Below, one piece after another: positions 1 through 5,931 of a DNA stretch of 6,026 nucleotides (positions are counted from its first letter, which is position 1; each line of letters opens with the position of its first letter). This DNA comes from Rubrobacter sp. (GTDB taxonomy: Bacteria; Actinomycetota; Rubrobacteria; Rubrobacterales; Rubrobacteraceae). Made by a program: the position numbers and the translations under genes. The stretch lies in assembly GCA_013815575.1 (NCBI GenBank), contig JACDFX010000132.1:1-6026 (forward strand), written 5' to 3'. The notes under the pieces are model-generated. The model did not search any database, had not been told where the DNA came from, and was given only the letters and a program-made list of their open reading frames with translations.

Positions 1-229
1 GGTCGTGAAGCGCGTGGACAACGCGGTCTTCCAGGCCATCAGCGACGCCAACGACGGCAACTTCCCCGGCGGCGAGGTCATCGACCTCGGCCTGAAGGAG
101 AAGGGCCTGAGCCTGGCGCCGTTCGGCCGTTTCGACGGGGACGTCCCCCAGGAGGTCAAGGACGAGGTTGACAAGGCCCAGAAGGGCATCATAAACGGCG
201 ACATCAAGGTCCCCGACGCGCCACAGTAG
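1..229 (+). CDS. BMP/PnrA-family ABC transporter substrate-binding protein, C-terminal end (5' partial)
   Basis: Only about the last 75 residues are present; the reading frame is open to the left edge (first whole codon at base 2), so the signal peptide and most of the ligand pocket are missing. The visible part fits the end of BMP family proteins: a 'KRVDNAVFQAI' helix, then a 'GNFPGGEVIDLGLKEKGLSLAPF' type strand region (seen at about 18-42 from the GTG at base 5), then an acidic helix and the closing 'IINGDIKVP' motif. Family members are secreted lipoproteins or periplasmic proteins that hand nucleosides (PnrA, BmpA) or a few other small molecules to an ABC importer. The ATPase and two permeases that follow are the matching partners, which supports the call. 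The gene ends with two in-frame TAG codons (227-232). The GTG at base 5 is internal and not a true start. Substrate cannot be read from this fragment. Confidence 0.9.
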   Translation, partial: VVKRVDNAVFQAISDANDGNFPGGEVIDLGLKEKGLSLAPFGRFDGDVPQEVKDEVDKAQKGIINGDIKVPDAPQ

Positions 230-234
230 TAGTC

Positions 235-241
235 AGGGGAG
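235..241 (+). promoter_or_regulatory. Shine-Dalgarno for the ABC ATPase (decides TTG start)
   Basis: AGGGGAG lies 6 nt before the TTG at 248. It is the only SD-like run in the 18-nt gap after the tandem stop codons, and it supports the rare TTG start over the in-frame GTG at 284, which has no comparable SD upstream. Confidence 0.6.
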
Positions 242-247
242 CCGGGG

Positions 248-1810
248 TTGACGGAGGAGCGCACAAGGGGGGGGACGGCCGGGGTGGAGGCCCCGGTCGT
301 GCTGGAGATGCGGGGTGTTACGAAAGCGTTCGGGCCGGTCAAGGCTAACGACGGCGTCTCGATCACGCTCGGGCGGGGTGAGATCCTGGGCCTCCTCGGC
401 GAGAACGGGGCTGGCAAGTCCACCCTGATGAAGATCCTCTACGGCCTCTACTCGCCGGACGAGGGCGAGGTCTTCGTGGATGGGGAGCGCGCGGAGATCA
501 GGGACCCCAAGGACGCGGTCTCCCGCGGCATCGGGATGGTCCACCAGCACTTCACCCTGATCCCGGCCCTTACCGTAGCGGAGAATATCGTCCTCGGCGC
601 CGAACCCCGCAAGGGCGCCACCCTGGACCTCGCCAAAGCCATAAAGGACACCGAAGAGCTCTCCGAACGCTACGGCCTGCGGGTTGACCCGAGGACGCGG
701 GTCGCCGACCTCTCCGTGGGCGCGCAGCAGCGGGTCGAGATCCTGAAAGCCCTCTACCGCAAGGCCCGCATCCTCGTCCTCGACGAACCGACCGCCGTCC
801 TCACCCCGCAGGAGACCGAAGACCTCTTCTCCGTTCTGAAGGAGCTCGTCGCCGACGGGCTCTCCATCATCCTCATAACCCACAAGCTCGGCGAGCTCCT
901 GGGAATCTCGAATCGCATCACCATCATCCGCGACGGCAAGGTGGTCGAGACGGTCGAGGCCTCCGGTACGGACGAGGGGGCCCTCGCCCGCCTGATGGTC
1001 GGCCGCGAGGTGCTCCTGCGCGTCGAGAAGACGGAGGCCAAGGTCGGGGGGCCGCGGCTCTCGGCGGAGGGGCTCGTCGTCCTGTCCGGCGCCGGGGCGA
1101 AGGCGGTGGACGGGATCGGCCTGGAGGTTCGGGGAGGGGAGATCCTGGGCATAGCCGGCGTTGACGGCAACGGCCAGACGGAGCTCGCCGAGGCCCTGGC
1201 CGGAACCCGCCCGGCCGAGTCTGGCCTGGTGCGCCTCGACGGCGAGGACGTGACGCGGGTGGGCGCGAACGGCCGTCAGGGGCGGGGGCTCGCCTACGTC
1301 CCCGAAGACCGGGGGGCCAAGGGGCTCGTGCAGGACTTCTCCCTCTCCGAGAACAACGCGCTCAAGACCTACGACGAGGCCCCGTTCTCGAAGTGGGGTT
1401 GGATCTTCCCAAAGGCCATGCGCCGCCGGGCAGCGGAAGCCCTGCGCGCCTACGACGTCCGCCCTCCCGACCCCGACGCGAGGGCAGGCTCTCTCTCCGG
1501 CGGAAACCAGCAGAAGGCCGTGCTGGCCCGGGAGCTCTCCGGCGACCCCGGCGTCATCATCGCCGCGCAGCCGACCCGCGGCGTGGACGTGGGCGCCATC
1601 GAATTCATCCACCGCCAGCTCCTGGAACAACGGGCGCGGGGTAAGGCCATCCTGCTCATCTCCCTGGAGCTCGAAGAAGTACGCTCGCTCTCCGACCGCG
1701 TCGCGGTCATCTACGACGGCAGGATCGTCGGCGAGGTCGGTCCGGACGCGACCGACGAGGAGCTCGGCCTGCTGATGGCCGGGCGGACGGGCGGGGAGAA
1801 AGACGCTTGA
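248..1810 (+). CDS. ABC transporter ATP-binding protein, double-NBD (nucleoside/simple-sugar type)
   Basis: A cytoplasmic ATPase of 520 residues with two fused nucleotide-binding domains that energises the two permeases encoded next. Domain 1 (about 18-255) is intact: Walker A GENGAGKST at 51-59, Q-loop Q100 in 'GMVHQHF', signature LSVGAQQR at 155-162, Walker B 'ILVLDEPT' with D179 and E180, and switch histidine H212. Domain 2 (about 270-515) is degenerate: Walker A is GVDGNGQTE (304-312) with Gln in place of Lys, the signature is canonical (LSGGNQQK, 416-423), but Walker B reads 'VIIAAQPTRGVD' (436-447), with no D-E pair, and no switch histidine is seen. This is the usual pattern for the BMP-linked NupO/NupA type ATPases rather than damage. 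The start is TTG with an SD 6 nt upstream. The stop overlaps the next gene by 4 nt. Substrate is inferred to be nucleosides; sugar or riboflavin importers share the architecture. Confidence 0.95.
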   Translation: MTEERTRGGTAGVEAPVVLEMRGVTKAFGPVKANDGVSITLGRGEILGLLGENGAGKSTLMKILYGLYSPDEGEVFVDGERAEIRDPKDAVSRGIGMVHQHFTLIPALTVAENIVLGAEPRKGATLDLAKAIKDTEELSERYGLRVDPRTRVADLSVGAQQRVEILKALYRKARILVLDEPTAVLTPQETEDLFSVLKELVADGLSIILITHKLGELLGISNRITIIRDGKVVETVEASGTDEGALARLMVGREVLLRVEKTEAKVGGPRLSAEGLVVLSGAGAKAVDGIGLEVRGGEILGIAGVDGNGQTELAEALAGTRPAESGLVRLDGEDVTRVGANGRQGRGLAYVPEDRGAKGLVQDFSLSENNALKTYDEAPFSKWGWIFPKAMRRRAAEALRAYDVRPPDPDARAGSLSGGNQQKAVLARELSGDPGVIIAAQPTRGVDVGAIEFIHRQLLEQRARGKAILLISLELEEVRSLSDRVAVIYDGRIVGEVGPDATDEELGLLMAGRTGGEKDA

Positions 1811-2892
1811 GCTCCAGGCTGCGCCGGGCGCTGGTGGACGCGGGGGGGGCGCTCGTCTTCCCGCTCATCGCCATCGTCCTCTCCTTCGTGCTCGGGGCTT
1901 TCATCGTGCTGGCGACCGGAAACAACCCGCTGACGGCCTACGCGGCGCTCGTGCGGGGGGCCGTGGGGTCGCCGACCGCCATAGGCCGGACGCTGCTCGG
2001 GGCCACACCCCTGATCTTCACCGGCCTCGCCGTCGCCGTCGCCTTCCGGGCCGGGCTCTTCAACATCGGGGGCGAGGGCCAGCTCTACATCGGCGCCATA
2101 ACCGCCGCCTGGCTCGGGGTGACCCTAGGCTTTTTGGGCGCCCTCTCGATCCCGATAGTGTTGCTCGCCTGCGTGGTGACGGGCTTCTTGTGGGGCGCGA
2201 TCCCTGGAATTCTCAAGGCGCGTTTCGGGGCGCACGAAGTCATCACCACGATCATGCTGAACTACATCGGGATCTACCTGACTACATACCTCGCGCTGAA
2301 ACCCCTGAGGACCGAGGGCCTCGTCCCCGGCACCGACGCCATAGACTTCGCGGCCCGCATCCCGTTTATCGGGCTGGGGCTCGGGCGGGCGAACTACGGG
2401 TTCCTGCTCGCGCTCGTCGCGGCGGTGGTGGCGTACCTGCTGCTGTGGAGGACGGGGCGGGGGTTCCAGATCCGGGCGGTCGGCCTCTCGCCGGGGGCCG
2501 CCAACTACGCCGGTATGGGCATCGGCGCGAACACAGTTCTCGCCCTCGCCATCGGCGGGGCCTTCGCCGCGATCGGCGGCGGGGTTGAGGTCCTTGGCGT
2601 CTACGGCAAGATGACGGTACCGTTCGTCACCGGCCTGGGCTTCAACGGCATCGGGGTGGCGCTGCTCGGGCGTAACCACCCGGCGGGTGTGGTGCTGGGA
2701 GCGTTGCTCTTCGGCGGGCTCGCCTCAGGGGCGCAGGAGATGCAGTTCTCGACAGACGTGCCGCTGCAGTTGACCAGCGTATTGCTCGCTGTGATCCTGC
2801 TGCTAGTTACCGCCACCAAGCTCGTCGAGCTCTTGTTCGGCAAGCGCGCCCGCGCCCTGGCCGGCGCCCGCCTGGAGAAAGGGTTGGGTTAG
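1807..2892 (+). CDS. ABC transporter permease, BPD_transp_2 family (NupP-like)
   Basis: Integral membrane protein of 361 residues, the first of two pore subunits of the importer. A first long hydrophobic helix spans about 15-37, followed by several more. Family signatures visible are FNIGGEGQ at 85-92, the loop 'KARFGAHEVITTIMLNYI' starting at K137, and the cytoplasmic coupling loop 'RTGRGFQIRAVG...NYAGM' at about 215-237, which contacts the ATPase in this family. Translation starts at TTG 1807, overlapping the ATPase stop as TTGA, so the two genes are probably translationally coupled. It is longer than its partner permease (361 versus 307), as is usual for NupP/NupB against NupQ/NupC. It ends in a basic tail and two consecutive TAG codons (2890-2895). 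Assignment to the nucleoside branch comes from the operon layout and not from a defined substrate residue. Confidence 0.93.
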   Translation: MSSRLRRALVDAGGALVFPLIAIVLSFVLGAFIVLATGNNPLTAYAALVRGAVGSPTAIGRTLLGATPLIFTGLAVAVAFRAGLFNIGGEGQLYIGAITAAWLGVTLGFLGALSIPIVLLACVVTGFLWGAIPGILKARFGAHEVITTIMLNYIGIYLTTYLALKPLRTEGLVPGTDAIDFAARIPFIGLGLGRANYGFLLALVAAVVAYLLLWRTGRGFQIRAVGLSPGAANYAGMGIGANTVLALAIGGAFAAIGGGVEVLGVYGKMTVPFVTGLGFNGIGVALLGRNHPAGVVLGALLFGGLASGAQEMQFSTDVPLQLTSVLLAVILLLVTATKLVELLFGKRARALAGARLEKGLG

Positions 2893-2894
2893 TA

Positions 2895-3818
2895 GTGGAT
2901 GAGATCTTCGGCGCCCCGGGGCAGTTGCTCGCCTCGACGATCCGGAACGCCACGCCGCTCGTCTTCGCGGCGCTTGGCGGCATGTTCAGCGAGAGAAGCG
3001 GGGTCGTCAACATCGGCCTGGAAGGGCTCATGCTTATCAGCGCCTTCGCCGGCGTGGTGGGGGCGTTCCTCTCCGGGAGCGCGGTGGTGGCCCTGGCCTT
3101 CGCGCTCGCGGCCGGCCTCGTCTTCGCCCTGATCCACGCTCTCATGTGCGTCACGTTCGAGGCCGACCAGATCATCTCCGGCACCGCCATCAACCTGCTG
3201 GCCCTGGGCGGAACGGGCTTTCTGATGGTCTCGGTCTTCGGCGCCGGCGGGACCTCCCCGCGCGTCGAGGGCTTCGGCGAGGTCCCGATACCTCTTCTGA
3301 GCAGCATCCCGGTCGTAGGCCCCGCCCTCTTCTCCCAGAGCGTCCTCGTCTATCTGATGTACGTGATGGTGCCCGCCACGTTTTTCGTGCTCTTCCGGAC
3401 GCCCTTCGGGCTCCGGCTGCGGGCAACGGGCGAGTCCCCCGAGGCGGTGGACACGGCCGGCATCAGCGTGGGCAGAATGCGCTATTACGGCGTCGCGCTC
3501 TCGGGGCTTCTGGCATCCCTGGGCGGAATTTACCTTTCGATGGGCATCCTCTCCGCCTTTACCGAGAACATGACCAACGGCAGGGGTTTTATCGCGCTGG
3601 CGGCCCTCATATTCGGCCGGTGGAACCCCATCGGCGCCGCGGGGGCGGCCCTGCTGTTCGGCTTCGCCCTGGCCGTTACCTTCAGCGCCCCGCAGGAGGC
3701 CATACCAAATGAGTTCCTGCAGATGATCCCGTACGTGCTCACCATCGTAGCCCTCGCCGCGTTCGGCGGACGCGCCATCGCCCCCGCGGCCATCGGCAAG
3801 CCGTATCGAAAAGAGTAG
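2895..3818 (+). CDS. ABC transporter permease, BPD_transp_2 family (NupQ-like)
   Basis: Second pore subunit, 307 residues and strongly hydrophobic through most of its length. The motif ERSGVVNIGLEGLM (33-46) is the hallmark of this branch, and the coupling loop 'GLRLRATGESPEAV' with 'AGISV' (about 172-192) matches the RAxGE-P-A---GI pattern of the family. The GTG start at 2895 shares its G with the second TAG of the upstream tandem stop, leaving a 2-nt gap. A purine-rich run (GGAGAAAGGG, 2874-2883) about 11 nt upstream can serve as SD inside the previous gene. It completes the binding protein, ATPase and two-permease set. No salvage gene such as cytidine deaminase or deoxyribose enzymes follows, so the local context does not refine the substrate. 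No strong terminator is seen after the stop. Confidence 0.93.
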   Translation: MDEIFGAPGQLLASTIRNATPLVFAALGGMFSERSGVVNIGLEGLMLISAFAGVVGAFLSGSAVVALAFALAAGLVFALIHALMCVTFEADQIISGTAINLLALGGTGFLMVSVFGAGGTSPRVEGFGEVPIPLLSSIPVVGPALFSQSVLVYLMYVMVPATFFVLFRTPFGLRLRATGESPEAVDTAGISVGRMRYYGVALSGLLASLGGIYLSMGILSAFTENMTNGRGFIALAALIFGRWNPIGAAGAALLFGFALAVTFSAPQEAIPNEFLQMIPYVLTIVALAAFGGRAIAPAAIGKPYRKE

Positions 3819-3821
3819 ATG

Positions 3822-3840
3822 CCCCACCTTGGGGTACAAC
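3822..3840 (+). promoter_or_regulatory. Possible weak hairpin and -10-like element before the small membrane-protein gene
   Basis: Just after the permease stop, CCCCA-CCT-TGGGG (3822-3834) can form a short 5-bp stem, followed at once by TACAAC (3835-3840), a 4/6 match to a -10 box. A start near 3847 would give a leader of about 32 nt to the ATG at 3879. No -35 box is visible at the right distance and no T-tract follows the stem, so both readings (promoter, weak terminator) are tentative. Confidence 0.2.
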
Positions 3841-3865
3841 CCGGTGTGACGCGGCCCGGCACACG

Positions 3866-3871
3866 AGGAGG
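3866..3871 (+). promoter_or_regulatory. Strong Shine-Dalgarno AGGAGG, fixes start at 3879
   Basis: A perfect AGGAGG sits 7 nt before ATG 3879. The frame is open back to an ATG at 3819, directly abutting the permease stop, but that codon has no SD and would add 20 non-hydrophobic residues with low-complexity Pro/Gly/Arg content, so 3879 is chosen. Confidence 0.85.
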
Positions 3872-3878
3872 ACGCTGC

Positions 3879-4346
3879 ATGAACGCGAAAAGTAGGGTTC
3901 TGGCGGGGGCGATCGGCGGGGTCGGCGGCACGATAGTCCTGTCGGTTCTGCGCGGGGTCTTGAAGAAGACGGGCCTGGTCTTCGACACCGCCCCGACGCA
4001 GGTCGTGGACCGCGTCGAGGAACTCGTCGCCCCCGAGGGTTTTTCGCCCAACACCCGGCGGGTTCTTGCCGCGACGGCCCACGTGGCCTACGGCGTCGGC
4101 GCGGGGACGGCCTTCGGCCTCCTGCGCCGGGAGAGCGGGGGTGCGGGCGAAGAGGCCGCCGTCGGCTCCTCGCTGGGGATACTCGCCTGGGGTGTGGGGT
4201 GGGCGAGCTGGCTGCCGCTGGCTGGCGTCCACCGGGCCCCCTGGACCCAGCGTACGCCCAAGGTTCTGCTCCCCGTGATAGATCACGCCGTCTACGGCGC
4301 GGCCTGGGGCTTGATCTATGGCGCCCTGACCCGCGACCGCCCGTAG
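3879..4346 (+). CDS. Small four-helix membrane protein of unknown function
   Basis: A 155-residue protein I cannot assign firmly; it resembles small bacterial membrane proteins of the DUF1440/YagU kind only in general layout. Hydrophobic segments lie at about 7-28, 62-82, 94-117 and 129-150, with basic residues before the first (NAKSR). A soluble stretch rich in Asp, Glu, Val and Pro lies at 34-60. Segments 2 and 4 carry the same motif, H-x-x-Y-G-x-x-x-G-x-x-[F/Y]-G (H68 to G80 and H136 to G148), indicating an internal duplication or a two-fold pseudo-symmetric fold. Segment 3 contains 'AWGVGWASWLP'. The gene follows the importer operon by 60 nt on the same strand but has its own strong SD, so it could be read through from it or transcribed separately. 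No enzymatic residues are evident. Existence is well supported by SD, codon use and the motif repeat; function is unknown. Confidence 0.8.
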   Translation: MNAKSRVLAGAIGGVGGTIVLSVLRGVLKKTGLVFDTAPTQVVDRVEELVAPEGFSPNTRRVLAATAHVAYGVGAGTAFGLLRRESGGAGEEAAVGSSLGILAWGVGWASWLPLAGVHRAPWTQRTPKVLLPVIDHAVYGAAWGLIYGALTRDRP

Positions 4347-4380
4347 CGCCAACACCCCGGTAGAATCGGAAGACCTTTGC

Positions 4381-4396
4381 GGACGGGCCCCCGTCC
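4381..4396. terminator. GC-rich hairpin between convergent genes
   Basis: GGACGG-GCCC-CCGTCC forms a perfect 6-bp stem with a 4-nt loop in the 56-nt gap between two converging stop codons (4346 and 4403). The position is right for a shared bidirectional terminator. Neither side has a convincing T-run, so it is not a classical intrinsic terminator. Confidence 0.4.
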
Positions 4397-4402
4397 CCAA
4401 GG

Positions 4403-5533
4403 CTACTCCTTGTACGGGTCGTGCCTGGAGTACTCCTCGACGGCCCGGTCGAGGTACTCCTTCTCTTCTTCGACAAAGTTTCCGATGGCGCGCCTGAAGG
4501 CGGGGTGCCGGAGGTCGTGCGCGCTGCGGGTGAGGGTTGGGAGGAAGCCGCGCGCGAGCTTGTGCTCCCCCTGGGCCCCGGCCTCGAAGAGCTTGATCCC
4601 CCGCCCGATCGCGAACTCTATGGTCTGGTAGTAGCAGAGCTCGAAGTGGAGGTTCCGGCGGTCCTCGACGGCGCCCCAGTGGCGGCCGAAGAGGGAGGCT
4701 CCCTTGTAGAAGTTGATGGTGCCGGCTATGGGCCTACCCGACTCGTCGCGGGCGAGCACGAAGAGCAGGCGGTCCTTCATCGTCCGGAAGACCTCGCGGA
4801 AGAACTCCCTGTTGAGGTAAGGGGAGCCCCACTTTCTGTCCGAGGTGGAGGTGTAGAAACGGTACATCACATCCGCGTGCTCGGGCCTCAGCGCCTCACC
4901 CGTGAGGCCCTCTATCGTCAGGTCCTCGTCCAGCTGGCGGCGCTCGCGCGAGATCTGGCGCCTACGCTTGCTCGTCAGCGCCCCGAGATAATCGTCGAAC
5001 GACCCGTGGCCCCGGTTGTGCCAGTGGAACTGCAGGGAATGCCGAACAGCGAACCCTCGTTCCTCGAACTCCTCCAGATCCCTCTCCGGCACGAAGAGCG
5101 CGTGCGTCGAGCTCGCCCGGTTCTCCTCGCCGACCTCCCGCGCCGCGTCGAGCAGCGCGCGCGTCACGGACCCCCGATCCGCGCCGGGGCCGAGGAGCAC
5201 CTTGGGACCCGTCGCCGGCGTGAACGGGACGGCGGCCACCAGCTTCGGATAGTAGTGCACGCCGTGCTCGTGGTAGGCGTGGGCCCACTCCCAATCGAAG
5301 ACGTACTCGCCGTAGGAGTCGGTTTTGAGGTAGAGGGGCATGGCGCCCACGAGGCGCCCTCCGCTCTCGCACACTAGATGGACGGGCAACCAGCCGGTGC
5401 CGGGGCCGACGCTGCCCGACTTCTCAAGGGCGTCGAGGAACTCGTAGTCGAAGAACGGAAAGTCGGGCGGCTCCAGCGCGCGCCAGGCCGCCTCACCGAC
5501 CTGCTCTACGGCATCGACGAGCCCGACGCGCAT
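4403..5533 (-). CDS. FemAB-like GNAT-fold N-acyltransferase (COG3146 / PF04339 type)
   Basis: A 376-residue protein that matches, from memory, the family often labelled 'peptidogalycan biosynthesis protein' or GNAT family N-acetyltransferase. Recognisable blocks are PLYLK at 66-70 followed by SYGEYVFDWEWAHAY (73-87) and YYPKL...VPFTPATG (94-109) in the N-terminal half; a QFHWHNRG region and a basic 'SKRRRQISRERR' stretch in the middle; 'RKWGSPYLNREFF' and 'GRHWGA'; and the strongly conserved 'FELCYYQTIEFAI...LFEAGAQGEHKLARGF' segment, with EAGAQGEHK at 317-325. No signal peptide is seen, so it is probably cytosolic. The natural acceptor is not known; relatives of the FemAB fold attach aminoacyl groups to cell-wall precursors. 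The frame is open up to 5626, but that extension is Arg/Ser-rich and overlaps the upstream regulator; ATG 5533, 22 nt after the regulator stop, gives the typical family start and length. Its SD is weak, suggesting coupling to the regulator. Confidence 0.9.
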   Translation of the reverse strand: MRVGLVDAVEQVGEAAWRALEPPDFPFFDYEFLDALEKSGSVGPGTGWLPVHLVCESGGRLVGAMPLYLKTDSYGEYVFDWEWAHAYHEHGVHYYPKLVAAVPFTPATGPKVLLGPGADRGSVTRALLDAAREVGEENRASSTHALFVPERDLEEFEERGFAVRHSLQFHWHNRGHGSFDDYLGALTSKRRRQISRERRQLDEDLTIEGLTGEALRPEHADVMYRFYTSTSDRKWGSPYLNREFFREVFRTMKDRLLFVLARDESGRPIAGTINFYKGASLFGRHWGAVEDRRNLHFELCYYQTIEFAIGRGIKLFEAGAQGEHKLARGFLPTLTRSAHDLRHPAFRRAIGNFVEEEKEYLDRAVEEYSRHDPYKE

Positions 5534-5555
5534 CGTTCCGGCGGCAGAGATGGTT

Positions 5556-5828
5556 CTAGAACCCGATCTTCCTGTCGGTCTCGGGCTTCTCCGAAACCTC
5601 CTCAGTCCTCTCCACGGGTCCTTCATCCAGATATTCTACGCCGCCCATGAGCATCTGCGGCTTCACGTCCAGGCCGAGGGCAAGCTTGCGGATCGTGGAC
5701 GGGTACGCCCGCCGCTGGCCCGTCTCCAACTTCGAGATCGTGTCCCGCGCCACCCCGCTCCTGTCCGCCAACTGCTCCTGGCTCATCACCGCCCGCAACC
5801 TGAGCACCCGCAAAAGATCCGGTTCCAA
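5556..5828 (-). CDS. XRE-family helix-turn-helix transcriptional regulator
   Basis: A 90-residue cytosolic DNA-binding protein. Residues about 4-60 form a Cro/CI-type five-helix domain: helix 2 begins with SQEQLADRSG (16-25), the recognition helix contains RDTISKLETGQR (28-39), and the domain closes with 'STIRKLALGLDVKPQML' (44-60). The last 28 residues are polar and acidic (many Glu, Asp, Lys) with no recognised domain. The TTG start at 5828 has a GGAGGT SD 8 nt upstream. It is divergent from clpP and co-directional with the acyltransferase gene 22 nt downstream, so it probably heads a two-gene operon. In other actinobacteria the XRE protein ClgR activates clp genes; this protein has the same general class and neighbourhood, but it is shorter and I cannot call it ClgR. 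Autoregulation through the direct repeats by its SD is plausible. Confidence 0.88.
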   Translation of the reverse strand: MEPDLLRVLRLRAVMSQEQLADRSGVARDTISKLETGQRRAYPSTIRKLALGLDVKPQMLMGGVEYLDEGPVERTEEVSEKPETDRKIGF

Positions 5829-5836
5829 AGCCCCTT

Positions 5837-5842
5837 ACCTCC
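5837..5842 (-). promoter_or_regulatory. Shine-Dalgarno GGAGGT for the XRE regulator (decides TTG start)
   Basis: Read on the - strand, GGAGGT is followed 8 nt later by TTG at 5828. It is the best SD in this region and justifies the TTG start. The frame has no better ATG or GTG further upstream. Confidence 0.75.
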
Positions 5843-5843
5843 A

Positions 5844-5875
5844 AAACACTGCAAAAAACTTGCTGAAACACTGCA
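5844..5875. repeat. Perfect 10-bp direct repeat (AAACACTGCA x2), 22-bp period; candidate operator
   Basis: AAACACTGCA occurs at 5844-5853 and again at 5866-5875 (TGCAGTGTTT on the other strand). The 22-bp period is close to two helical turns, so both copies face the same side of DNA. One copy abuts the regulator SD and the other overlaps the start site expected from the TATCAT box. That is the placement of an autoregulatory operator. Confidence 0.6.
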
Positions 5876-5884
5876 TGGATGATA

Positions 5885-5928
5885 CTCTCTCGCAAGTATA
5901 GCCCGAAGGCGAAAGAGAGGTGGTCTCT
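5885..5928 (+). promoter_or_regulatory. Overlapping, mutually exclusive inverted repeats around the clpP SD
   Basis: Stem A pairs CTCTCT-CGC (5885-5893) with GCG-(AA)-AGAGAG (5909-5919), nine pairs with a 2-nt bulge, and covers part of the SD. Stem B pairs AGAGA (5914-5918) with TCTCT (5924-5928), leaving GGTGG in a 5-nt loop. Both use bases 5914-5918, so they cannot form together. The SD GAGGTG is at 5917-5922, 9 nt before the clpP ATG. Whether stem A is transcribed depends on the unknown start site. Confidence 0.45.
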
Positions 5929-5931
5929 ACG

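Larger units (their letters stand above)
5829..5931. promoter_or_regulatory. Divergent promoter region between XRE regulator and clpP
   Basis: A 103-bp non-coding region, clearly more AT-rich than its surroundings, including an A6 run at 5853-5858. Candidate -10 boxes on the - strand (for the regulator) are TATCAT (5884-5879) and TATACT (5900-5895), each 5/6 to TATAAT. On the + strand (for clpP) candidates are TATAGC (5897-5902), or TACTCT (5883-5888) placed 17 bp after TTGCTG (5860-5865). None has a good -35 on inspection, so exact promoters are unsettled; that both directions start here follows from gene orientation. Confidence 0.6.

Noticed and set aside
233..1630. 465-codon open frame on the - strand
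   Set aside because: It lies wholly antisense to the ABC ATPase, whose motifs are clear; its Arg/Gly/Asp-rich translation has no recognisable domain. Long antisense frames are expected in GC-rich DNA.
3819..3878. Start of the small membrane-protein gene at ATG 3819
   Set aside because: No SD precedes it, whereas ATG 3879 has a perfect AGGAGG 7 nt upstream and begins right at the first hydrophobic helix.
2889..4400. 503-codon open frame on the - strand
   Set aside because: It is antisense to the second permease and the small membrane-protein gene; low-complexity translation, no SD and no domain.
4421..5377. 318-codon open frame on the + strand
   Set aside because: It is antisense to the FemAB-like acyltransferase, which has many conserved blocks; the + strand product has none.
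5534..5626. N-terminal extension of the acyltransferase to 5626
   Set aside because: The extra 31 residues are Arg/Ser/Pro-rich, overlap the regulator gene in another frame, and family members start near the chosen ATG at 5533.
4403..5828. XRE plus GNAT pair as a toxin-antitoxin module
   Set aside because: GNAT toxins are short (about 150-180 residues) and usually paired with RHH antitoxins; this enzyme is a 376-residue FemAB-like protein with housekeeping-type conservation.
5885..5919. ClgR or CIRCE operator upstream of clpP
   Set aside because: The CGC and GCG arms are 15 nt apart, not 5, and no CIRCE-like GAGTGCTAA arms are present.
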